A stretch of 5,608 bases of DNA from assembly GCA_003537495.1 (NCBI GenBank), contig DPSB01000433.1, forward strand, positions 1-5,608, given 5' to 3'. The position numbers were made by a program, and so were the translations under genes. Positions 1 to 5,608 of the stretch are shown here, in pieces. Within the stretch, counting starts at the first letter, position 1, and every line of letters begins with the position of its first letter. The DNA is from Cytophagales bacterium (GTDB lineage: Bacteria > Bacteroidota > Bacteroidia > Cytophagales > Cyclobacteriaceae). The notes beneath the pieces are model-generated. The model was not told the DNA's origin. It saw only the letters and a list, made by a program, of their open reading frames with translations, and made no database searches.

Positions 1-2045
1 TTTTCCCGGCACCTCGCAAAAGTGCATCGGGTATTTTAATACCCAGTTATGGTGAGGAACGTAGACGCGGATTCTTTTTACGACAAGGCGGTTATTTTTT
101 TGATGTGAACGAATACGTGAAGGTTGCCCTTACGGGCGATGTATATTCCAAAGGTGGAAGTGCGATTACCTTAAACACCAACTACAATAAACGGTATCAG
201 TATTCGGGTGCATTTAATTTTACGTTTACCAATAACGTGAACAACGAGAGAATTGAATCGCCCACTAAATCGAAAGACTTTAGGTTAAGCTGGAGCCACA
301 GCCCACAAACAAAAGGTACCGGCAGGTTTTCGGCATCGGTAAATGCGGCAAGCTCTTCATTCAATAGCAATAACTTTTTAGGTGTTAACAACAATGCGCA
401 GTCTATGCGGCTTGATCAGACAACTCAAAACCTGAGTTCGAATATTAACTATAGCAAAACATTTCCGGGCACACCGTTTAGTTTGGGCCTTAACCTGCGG
501 CACAATCAAAACCTGGGCACCAAACAAGTTGATTTACCCTTGCCCGACATGAGTTTTAATGTGAACAACATCTATCCGTTTAAAAACGCACAGAGTATGT
601 TCCTTCAAAACCTGAACGTGCGGTACTCGATGAACGGAACCAACCAGCTTACCAATAACCTGGGCCGCATACGCGTAGATGAAAATGGAAATCTGCAAGA
701 CAGCATCGCGGCCTTTACTTTCGAAAATCTGCCGTTGTTTTTGCGGAACTCAAAAAAAGGGATTCGGCATAACATCCCTATCAGCACTTCATTCCGGGCG
801 CTCAAGTTTTTTACAATCAGCCCTAATTTAAGCTATGATGAGCGCTGGTACTTCGATCGGTTAGACTGGAGTTACATTGATTCTACTCGCACATTTGTTT
901 CTACCAAAGTAGATGGCTTTAATCGCGTGTATAATTATAGCGGTGGTGTAAGCATGACTACACGGCTTTATGGTATGTATGTTTCGCGAAATCCAAACAG
1001 TAAACTCAAAGCTATCCGCCATGTTATTAACCCTTCTGTGGGGTATTCGTTTCAACCCGATTTTTCTACCGAGCAATACGATTATTACCAGCGTTTTGTA
1101 ACCCGCGATGGTGCCGGCAACGAAACCGTACAATACAAAGCCCGCCACGAAGGCTATTTATATGGAACAGCCGGCCAAGGCAGGAGTAGTGCCATGAGCT
1201 TTAGCGTAAATAATAATATCGAAATGAAAGTGCGCAATGCTAAAGACACGGTTGATCGCAAGATTGCTTTGTTTAATACGCTTTCATTAGGATCATCCTA
1301 TAATTTTCTGGCAGAATCTTTCAAGTTAGCCCCCATATCGTTATCGGCTAATACAAATATTTTACAAGATAAGATTAACCTGAACTTCAGTGCCACACTG
1401 GATCCGTATCAATACCGCAAAGTTGTTACCGATTATACATTGGAAGGTTGCTTGGGTTGTATTATTAACCGCGATGAATACGAAGGCGATCCGGCTTTGC
1501 TCATCCCGATTTATTCCGAAAAAAGATTTGATGATTATGTATGGAAAACGGGGAAGGTGGGCCGAATTACCCGCGCCAATTTTGCGTTCAGCACTAACCT
1601 GAATCCGAAAGGACAAAAGAGCGATAATGAAACGCGCGATAAAATTGGAAAATCGGAAGCTAGTGAATCGGATAAAAAATTTCTGATGCAGAATCCTGAT
1701 GCTTATGTGGATTTTTCTATTCCCTGGAATCTGCGCATCAGTTATAACGTAGATTACACCCACAGCGAAAATCGCTCGCCTTTAATTACACAAGCCATAC
1801 GCTTTAGTGGCGATTTATCATTAACCGAAAAATGGAAGATTACCTATAACTCGGGTTACGATTTTCAGAACAAGGAGTTTACACAAACTCAAATTGGTAT
1901 TAACCGCGATTTGCATTGCTGGCAAATGAGTTTAGGCTGGACACCTTTTGGAAGATTCCAATCGTATAATTTTTCGATTGGTATTAAGTCTGCCTTGCTT
2001 CGCGATTTGAAATTAGATAGACAGCGGAACTTCTTTGATAATTAA
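1..2045 (+). CDS. lptD: LptD-like LPS assembly outer-membrane protein, 5'-truncated
   Basis: This is the C-terminal part of a Bacteroidota-type LptD, the outer-membrane beta-barrel that, with an LptE partner, inserts lipopolysaccharide into the outer leaflet. The frame is open from base 3 with no stop, so the gene begins upstream. The GTG at 105 is an internal Val, because conserved-looking sequence (SGILIPSYGEE, then GGYFFDVNEYV) precedes it. About 680 residues are visible. They alternate aromatic/polar and hydrophobic residues as barrel strands do, and are rich in Asn, Ser and Tyr. Counting that Val as 1, family-like blocks include NYNKRYQYSG near 26-35, DAYVDFSIPWNL at 532-543 and, near the C-terminus, HCWQMSLGWTPFGRFQSYNF from 604. 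A hydrophilic stretch at about 501-525 is probably an exposed loop. There are three cysteines: a CxxC pair at 449/452 and C605. The stop TAA lies one base from the stop of the convergent lysS. The family call comes from recognised sequence pattern; the N-terminal periplasmic domain and signal peptide are outside the window. Confidence 0.85.
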   Translation, partial: FPAPRKSASGILIPSYGEERRRGFFLRQGGYFFDVNEYVKVALTGDVYSKGGSAITLNTNYNKRYQYSGAFNFTFTNNVNNERIESPTKSKDFRLSWSHSPQTKGTGRFSASVNAASSSFNSNNFLGVNNNAQSMRLDQTTQNLSSNINYSKTFPGTPFSLGLNLRHNQNLGTKQVDLPLPDMSFNVNNIYPFKNAQSMFLQNLNVRYSMNGTNQLTNNLGRIRVDENGNLQDSIAAFTFENLPLFLRNSKKGIRHNIPISTSFRALKFFTISPNLSYDERWYFDRLDWSYIDSTRTFVSTKVDGFNRVYNYSGGVSMTTRLYGMYVSRNPNSKLKAIRHVINPSVGYSFQPDFSTEQYDYYQRFVTRDGAGNETVQYKARHEGYLYGTAGQGRSSAMSFSVNNNIEMKVRNAKDTVDRKIALFNTLSLGSSYNFLAESFKLAPISLSANTNILQDKINLNFSATLDPYQYRKVVTDYTLEGCLGCIINRDEYEGDPALLIPIYSEKRFDDYVWKTGKVGRITRANFAFSTNLNPKGQKSDNETRDKIGKSEASESDKKFLMQNPDAYVDFSIPWNLRISYNVDYTHSENRSPLITQAIRFSGDLSLTEKWKITYNSGYDFQNKEFTQTQIGINRDLHCWQMSLGWTPFGRFQSYNFSIGIKSALLRDLKLDRQRNFFDN

Positions 2046-2046
2046 T

Positions 2047-3777
2047 CTACTTCAACCAACCCTCAATCTCTTGCAACGTTGGATTCTGCACTGCATCCAA
2101 CTTTAATTTTTTACGCATACCCGGAATGTCGTTAAAGAGTTTGGTCGCTTTAATTCCTTTCAATTGTTCTATAGTGTGCACTCCCAACTTTTGAAGGATA
2201 GGCAGTAATTCAGCACGCACACCGATTGCTACAAAATCAGCTTCGGTATTGGCTTCAGCTTTTTTCTCCGGCTTCATTTGCGGAAAGAAGATTACGTCCT
2301 GAATAGAGGGTGAGTTAGTCATTACCATCGAAAGGCGGTCGATACCAATTCCCAAACCGGCTGTTGGCGGCATACCATATTCCAAAGCGCGCAGAAAATC
2401 TTCATCAAGAGTCATGGCTTCTTCATCGCCACGTTTGCCTAATTCCAATTGTTCTTCAAAACGTTCGCGCTGATCGAGCGGATCGTTCAACTCCGAAAAC
2501 GAATTACAGATTTCTTTACGATTACAAATCGCTTCAAAGCGTTCAACCAAACCGGGCTTGCTGCGATGTCTCTTTGCCAGTGGCGACATCTCCAATGGAT
2601 AATCCGTAATGAAAGTGGGTTGAATGAGATTCGGTTCACACTTTTCACCAAAAATCTGGTCGATCAACTTTCCTTTACCCATGGTGTTATCCATAGGCAC
2701 ATGCAATTTTTTACCGGTTTCGCGCAAAGCGGCTTCATCCATTTCTGAAATATCGATTCCTGTAAAATGTTGGATAGCCTCATACATGGTAAAGCGTTTC
2801 CACGGCCGTTTAAAGTCAATCAGGTTCTCACCCACTTTTACTTCGGTAGTGCCGTGAAGATCGAGCGCTACTTTCTCAATCATCGCCTCCACCAAATCCA
2901 TCATCCAGTAGTAATCTTTATACGCTACATATAATTCTACCTGTGTAAACTCGGGGTTGTGGAAGCGCGACATACCTTCGTTGCGGAAGTCTTTCGAAAA
3001 TTCATACACCCCATTAAAGCCGCCAACAATCAATCGCTTTAGATACAATTCGTTTGCAATACGCAGGTATAAAGTCATATCCAGCGTATTGTGATGTGTT
3101 TTGAATGGCTTGGCCGCAGCACCACCATATAAGGGTTGCAGAATAGGTGTTTCTACTTCCAGATAACCTTTGTTGTTCAGGTACTCGCGCATCGAATTAA
3201 CCAACCGCGTACGCTTTACAAAAGCATCGCGCACCTGCGGATTTACAACCAGATCGACATACCGTTGGCGATAGCGTTTTTCAGGGTCGGTGAATGCATC
3301 GTGCAAAACTTTATTACCCTGCTCATCTACCGTTTCTTTTACAATGGGCAACGGCTTCAATGACTTTGATAAGATCGTAAAGCTGGTAACATGAATAGAA
3401 ATTTCACCGGTTTGTGTGGTGAACACATAACCCTTCACACCAATTATGTCGCCTATATCTAATAATTTTTTAAAGACAATATTGTACAACGTTTTGTCTT
3501 CACCGGGGCAAATATCGTCCCTACGGAAGTACACTTGAATACGACCTGTTTCGTCCTGCAACTGTGCAAAGGACGCATTTCCCATCACGCTGCGCGACAT
3601 GATACGCCCCGCGATTGATACATCCTTAAACTCAATTTTCTGATTCGGATAATGGGTATGAATATCGTGTGCGGAAGTGTTTACTTCAAATAATTCGGCC
3701 GGGTATGGATTGATACCCAGTTTGATCAATTCCTGAAGGCTTTGTCTGCGGATAAGTTCCTGTTCGCTCAATTGCAT
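2047..3777 (-). CDS. lysS: Lysyl-tRNA synthetase, class II
   Basis: This cytoplasmic enzyme charges tRNA-Lys with lysine using ATP. The 576-residue product has the full class II layout. An N-terminal OB-fold anticodon-binding domain spans about 50-140 ([11 protein letters not shown], then [18 protein letters not shown]). Motif 1 is near 195-215 ([10 protein letters not shown]). Motif 2 is [20 protein letters not shown] at 264-283, and motif 3 is GLGIGIDRL at 474-482, followed by the FFPQM block. Roughly 70 residues follow where E. coli LysS (505 aa) would end; they contain a helix-hairpin-helix-like stretch ([17 protein letters not shown]). I recall such extensions in Bacteroidota LysS. The ATG at 3777 (MQLSEQEL) is chosen over an in-frame TTG at 3804 because that TTG forms the last three bases of a -7 promoter box. 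There is no clear Shine-Dalgarno sequence, as is common in this phylum. The gene is convergent with lptD and probably monocistronic, since the gene upstream on this strand (proline dehydrogenase) is separated by 138 bases and lysS has its own promoter box. Confidence 0.97.
   Translation of the reverse strand: MQLSEQELIRRQSLQELIKLGINPYPAELFEVNTSAHDIHTHYPNQKIEFKDVSIAGRIMSRSVMGNASFAQLQDETGRIQVYFRRDDICPGEDKTLYNIVFKKLLDIGDIIGVKGYVFTTQTGEISIHVTSFTILSKSLKPLPIVKETVDEQGNKVLHDAFTDPEKRYRQRYVDLVVNPQVRDAFVKRTRLVNSMREYLNNKGYLEVETPILQPLYGGAAAKPFKTHHNTLDMTLYLRIANELYLKRLIVGGFNGVYEFSKDFRNEGMSRFHNPEFTQVELYVAYKDYYWMMDLVEAMIEKVALDLHGTTEVKVGENLIDFKRPWKRFTMYEAIQHFTGIDISEMDEAALRETGKKLHVPMDNTMGKGKLIDQIFGEKCEPNLIQPTFITDYPLEMSPLAKRHRSKPGLVERFEAICNRKEICNSFSELNDPLDQRERFEEQLELGKRGDEEAMTLDEDFLRALEYGMPPTAGLGIGIDRLSMVMTNSPSIQDVIFFPQMKPEKKAEANTEADFVAIGVRAELLPILQKLGVHTIEQLKGIKATKLFNDIPGMRKKLKLDAVQNPTLQEIEGWLK
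2078..2112 (+). terminator. Possible intrinsic terminator of lptD inside lysS
   Basis: A perfect 7-bp inverted repeat, GTTGGAT at 2078-2084 and ATCCAAC at 2095-2101 with a 10-base loop, is followed directly by a T-rich tract at 2102-2112 (TTT AA TTTTTT). Read on the plus strand, it starts 33 bases after the lptD stop. It lies wholly within codons for the C-terminal extension of the oppositely oriented lysS. The stem is short and only moderately GC-rich, so efficiency is uncertain. There is no other room for a terminator, because the two stop codons are one base apart. Confidence 0.4.
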
Positions 3778-3801
3778 GGTTCTGAAACTAAAATGAGGGG
3801 G

Positions 3802-3809
3802 CAAAGTTA
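3802..3809 (-). promoter_or_regulatory. Candidate lysS promoter, Bacteroidota -7 box
   Basis: On the minus strand these bases read TAACTTTG, an exact match to the Bacteroidota sigma-factor -7 consensus TAnnTTTG. It ends 24 bases before the lysS ATG at 3777, which implies a start site near 3795-3797 and a leader of about 20 bases. No clear -33 TTG sits at the usual distance; the nearest resemblance is TGG inside a TAACTGG repeat unit at 3830-3836. The in-frame TTG at 3804 is part of this box, which argues against its use as a start codon. Confidence 0.6.
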
Positions 3810-3816
3810 ATAGAAC

Positions 3817-3864
3817 CCTGTTAGAGTTCCCAGTTACCTGTTATCAGTTTCCGGTTGCCAGTTT
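3817..3864. repeat. Degenerate tandem heptanucleotide array A
   Basis: This run of 7-base units follows the pattern YCNGTTN on the plus strand. Units are CCTGTTA at 3817-3823, an imperfect 6-base unit at 3824-3829, CCAGTTA at 3830-3836, CCTGTTA at 3837-3843, TCAGTTT at 3844-3850, CCGGTTG at 3851-3857 and CCAGTTT at 3858-3864. On the minus strand the units read like TAACTGG. The array occupies the spacer between the proline dehydrogenase stop and lysS. It shares the exact 11-mer CCAGTTACCTG with array B at 5130-5140. Its function is unknown; it resembles in style, though I do not claim homology with, the heptanucleotide STRR repeats of cyanobacteria. Confidence 0.8.
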
Positions 3865-3901
3865 CTTTGAGTTAGAAGAAAATGCTCGCTGAAAACTTTG
3901 C

Positions 3902-3929
3902 CTACTGCGTACTGTCTACTGCTTACTTG
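3902..3929. repeat. Heptanucleotide array C, overlapping the PRODH stop
   Basis: Four consecutive 7-base units are present on the plus strand: CTACTGC at 3902-3908, GTACTGT at 3909-3915, CTACTGC at 3916-3922 and TTACTTG at 3923-3929. On the minus strand the unit reads GCAGTAG, which shares the CAGT core with the plus-strand units of array A. Arrays A and C are therefore loosely inverted relative to each other, around a 37-base non-repetitive spacer (3865-3901). The last two units encode the final residues and TAG stop of proline dehydrogenase. Confidence 0.7.
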
Positions 3930-5103
3930 TGTTTCTACGTGCTATTTCTTTCCGGATCAGCGTAAGCTCACGACTGCTTTGTCCGGCAACGGAAGTATTC
4001 TCTTCTGCTCTGCGGATTAAATAGGGCATCACCAATTCCACGGGTCCATACGGCACATACTTGGCAACATTATAACCCGCTTTGGCAAGATTAAACGAAA
4101 TATTATCGCTCATGCCCAAGAGTTGTGCAAACCAAACCCGGTTGTCGCTATTCTTTAACCCATGTTTTTCCATGAGTACTGATAAATACTGGTTGCTGTA
4201 TTCGTTATGCGAACCGCACACCAGGCTTATGCGCTGTTTGTTATCCAGACAAAAAGCCAATGACTTATTGAATGCATCATCGGTGGCTTGCTTGTTGGGC
4301 CAGATCGGATTTTCATAACCCATTTTTTCAGCACGATCAGCTTCTTTTTCCATATACGCACCCCGCACCATTTTTACCCCGAGGTAATAATTGTGCATGG
4401 CCGCATCATGAAATGCATTACGCAAATTATCAGGCATATCTTTTCGATACATCTGAAACGTGTTGAAAACAATTGCCTGCTTTTGGTTGTACTTGCGCAT
4501 CATTTCGCGCGCCACTTCATCAATTGGGTTTTGAATCCAACTGTCCTCGGCATCAATCATTACCGGCACGTTATATTCAAATGCCTTTGCACAAATACGC
4601 TCCACACGATCATGAAAATGTTGAAAGGCTTCTTGCTCCTGTGCATCCAAAGGTTGTTTGCTTTGCACCTTCTCCAATAGCGGCATGGTAGCCAAGCCGG
4701 TACATTTAAAGACCGTAAACGGAATAGCCGGATTATTTTTAGCCTTCTCTACAGTTTTAAGAATCTCTTCGGTAGTGTGATCAAATCCATCCTCATCGTG
4801 GGCGCCCTCAGCCGAAAAATCGAGGATCGCCCGTACATGAAACCGGTTTAAAGTTTGGATCGTGCGATCACTTTGATCGATGGTTTCGCCTCCGCAAAAA
4901 TGTTCGAAAACAGTGCTGCGAATCAATCCCTTTACGGGAAGCTTAAGTGCCAAACCCACTTTAGCCAAGCCAGTAGCAATACTGGAAATCCAAGGGTGAT
5001 TAACCAACGAAAAAATAAAATGCGCCTTCTTTAATTCCTTGTCGGACTTATACGAAAATGCTACTGCGGTATCGTCAAAGTGAATTTGGGGTCGGATTTC
5101 CAT
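3916..5103 (-). CDS. Proline dehydrogenase, monofunctional (PRODH)
   Basis: This FAD-dependent enzyme oxidises L-proline to delta-1-pyrroline-5-carboxylate, the first step of proline breakdown to glutamate, passing electrons towards the quinone pool. The 395-residue product is a single PRODH barrel domain with no fused P5C dehydrogenase, unlike bifunctional PutA. Visible family signatures are FKCTG at 132-136, DAED at 184-187, NTFQMYRKD at 214-222, KMVRGAYMEKE at 244-254, FAQLLGMSDNI at 325-335 and YGPVELVMPYLIRRAEEN from 352. In known PRODH structures the last block's paired arginines bind the proline carboxylate. The ATG at 5103 (MEIRPQIHF) is preferred over an in-frame TTG at 5124, which is part of a -7 box. 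The last codons (TSKQ) and the TAG stop fall inside a heptanucleotide repeat, so the extreme C-terminus may have been set by the repeat. The gene is divergent from aroB. The P5C dehydrogenase needed for the second step is not in the window. Confidence 0.95.
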   Translation of the reverse strand: MEIRPQIHFDDTAVAFSYKSDKELKKAHFIFSLVNHPWISSIATGLAKVGLALKLPVKGLIRSTVFEHFCGGETIDQSDRTIQTLNRFHVRAILDFSAEGAHDEDGFDHTTEEILKTVEKAKNNPAIPFTVFKCTGLATMPLLEKVQSKQPLDAQEQEAFQHFHDRVERICAKAFEYNVPVMIDAEDSWIQNPIDEVAREMMRKYNQKQAIVFNTFQMYRKDMPDNLRNAFHDAAMHNYYLGVKMVRGAYMEKEADRAEKMGYENPIWPNKQATDDAFNKSLAFCLDNKQRISLVCGSHNEYSNQYLSVLMEKHGLKNSDNRVWFAQLLGMSDNISFNLAKAGYNVAKYVPYGPVELVMPYLIRRAEENTSVAGQSSRELTLIRKEIARRNTSKQ

Positions 5104-5121
5104 ACGTATGTGAATCGGCAG

Positions 5122-5129
5122 CAAATATA
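5122..5129 (-). promoter_or_regulatory. Candidate proline dehydrogenase promoter, -7 box
   Basis: The minus strand reads TATATTTG here, an exact match to TAnnTTTG. The box ends 18 bases before the ATG at 5103, implying a short leader of roughly 12-14 bases with no Shine-Dalgarno sequence. No good -33 TTG is seen at the expected 17-23 base spacing; TTCTGG within the repeat unit at 5144-5150 is the nearest candidate. The upstream in-frame TTG at 5124 is part of the box. Confidence 0.6.
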
Positions 5130-5164
5130 CCAGTTACCTGATACCAGAAGCCAGTAACCGGCAA
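5130..5164. repeat. Degenerate tandem heptanucleotide array B
   Basis: Five consecutive 7-base units fit CCNGNNN on the plus strand: CCAGTTA at 5130-5136, CCTGATA at 5137-5143, CCAGAAG at 5144-5150, CCAGTAA at 5151-5157 and CCGGCAA at 5158-5164. A decayed unit may follow at 5165-5171. The first 11 bases are identical to 3830-3840 in array A, and both arrays contain a CCGG unit near their right end. The array abuts the proline dehydrogenase -7 box without a gap. Confidence 0.75.
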
Positions 5165-5217
5165 CGGTAAAGCACAAAACTTCGAGTCATCATCACAGAT
5201 AAAGACAATAATTGCCG

Positions 5218-5224
5218 TATTTTG
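5218..5224 (+). promoter_or_regulatory. Weak candidate aroB -7 box
   Basis: TATTTTG lies 15 bases before the aroB ATG at 5240. It resembles TAnnTTTG but is one base short, and no -33 TTG is visible at the right distance. The position matches that of the two better boxes in this window, and the rest of the 5172-5239 spacer shows nothing else. aroB probably starts its own transcript here, as no plus-strand gene precedes it closely. Confidence 0.25.
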
Positions 5225-5239
5225 TTCTGAAGAATTGAT

Positions 5240-5608
5240 ATGCCACAGATTGTTATCCGGCAACAGCCGACAGAACTGATTACAGATTTTTTTGCACGCG
5301 TTACGTATTCGCAGGTAGTTGTACTTGCGGATGAAAATACAGCCCGACTCTGTTACCCGCTCGTTCAGGCAACTATTCCTGCACATCAACTTATTACTGT
5401 AAAAGCGGGCGAGGAAAACAAGAACCTTGAAACATGCGGGCAAGTGTGGGAACAACTCACCAACCTGAAGCTGGACCGGCATAGCCTTGTGCTAATTATT
5501 GGCGGTGGCGTTTTAGGGGATATGGGTGGATTTTGTGCGGCCACTTACAAACGCGGAATCGACTTTGTACTAATGCCCACTACTTTATTGGCTCAGGCCG
5601 ATGCCAGC
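5240..5608 (+). CDS. aroB: 3-dehydroquinate synthase, N-terminal part (3'-truncated)
   Basis: AroB converts DAHP to 3-dehydroquinate, the second step of the shikimate pathway to aromatic amino acids, using NAD+ and a divalent metal in the cytoplasm. The visible 123 residues run off the right edge without a stop. They start MPQIVIRQQP and contain VVVLADEN at 26-33, the family's GE..K block as AGEENKN at 56-62, the glycine-rich NAD-binding segment GGGVLGDMGGF at 88-98, then AATYKRGIDF at 100-109 and PTTLLAQADAS at 113-123. The last block is the family-typical stretch just before the VGGK motif, which lies beyond the edge. The ATG at 5240 gives the usual compact N-terminus; a purine-rich GAAGAA about 7 bases upstream is at best a weak ribosome-binding site. 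The gene is divergent from proline dehydrogenase across 136 bases. The metal-binding and C-terminal helical domains are not visible. Confidence 0.95.
   Translation, partial: MPQIVIRQQPTELITDFFARVTYSQVVVLADENTARLCYPLVQATIPAHQLITVKAGEENKNLETCGQVWEQLTNLKLDRHSLVLIIGGGVLGDMGGFCAATYKRGIDFVLMPTTLLAQADAS

Noticed and set aside
105..107. GTG as the start of the lptD-like gene
   Set aside because: The same frame is open back to base 3 and encodes family-like residues before this codon, so it is an internal valine in a gene cut by the window edge.
1948..1980. Overlapping palindromes (TTGGAAGATTCCAA, and CAATCG paired with CGATTG) as a lysS terminator on the minus strand
   Set aside because: There is no T-tract after the stems on the minus strand. 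They lie in conserved lptD codons (PFGRFQSYNFSI), so protein coding explains the sequence.
3778..3804. Longer lysS starting at the TTG at 3804
   Set aside because: That TTG is the end of the TAACTTTG -7 box, so it would lie upstream of the transcript start; the nine extra residues do not look like LysS.
3817..3929. CRISPR array
   Set aside because: Units are 7 bases, degenerate and directly tandem, with no unique spacers of 30 or so bases and no cas genes nearby.
5104..5124. Longer proline dehydrogenase starting at the TTG at 5124
   Set aside because: The TTG is the end of the TATATTTG -7 box, and a good ATG follows at 5103.
5075..5482. Minus-strand 135-codon open frame across the proline dehydrogenase-aroB spacer
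   Set aside because: It overlaps the clearly recognisable aroB N-terminus and the proline dehydrogenase start, and its translation shows no recognisable domain.

Overview
This window looks like chromosomal housekeeping DNA from a member of the phylum Bacteroidota, probably a Cytophagales-like lineage. Three observations support this. The outer-membrane protein at the left edge is of the Bacteroidota LptD type. The lysyl-tRNA synthetase carries the C-terminal extension I associate with this phylum. Two genes are preceded by the Bacteroidota -7 promoter box TAnnTTTG and have no Shine-Dalgarno sequence. The order assignment is inference.

Layout: (1) 1-2045, plus strand: the 3' part of an lptD-like gene (LPS assembly, outer-membrane beta-barrel), cut by the window's left edge. 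(2) 2047-3777, minus strand: complete lysS (class II lysyl-tRNA synthetase), convergent with lptD and separated from it by one base. A possible lptD terminator lies inside the lysS 3' end. (3) 3778-3915: a 138-base spacer with the lysS promoter box and degenerate tandem heptanucleotide repeats. (4) 3916-5103, minus strand: complete monofunctional proline dehydrogenase. (5) 5104-5239: a divergent spacer with the proline dehydrogenase promoter box and another heptad array. (6) 5240-5608, plus strand: the 5' part of aroB (3-dehydroquinate synthase), cut by the right edge.

The genes serve unrelated core functions: envelope biogenesis, translation, proline catabolism and the shikimate pathway. Nothing suggests a common operon or a mobile accessory system. 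Each of the four appears to be its own transcription unit, or the end of one.

The most unusual content is non-coding. A family of degenerate 7-base repeats flanks the proline dehydrogenase gene on both sides. It appears to supply that gene's stop codon. Read on the minus strand, it runs in phase into the -7 boxes of both lysS and the proline dehydrogenase gene. I see no CRISPR array, tRNA or rRNA gene, transposase or defence system.
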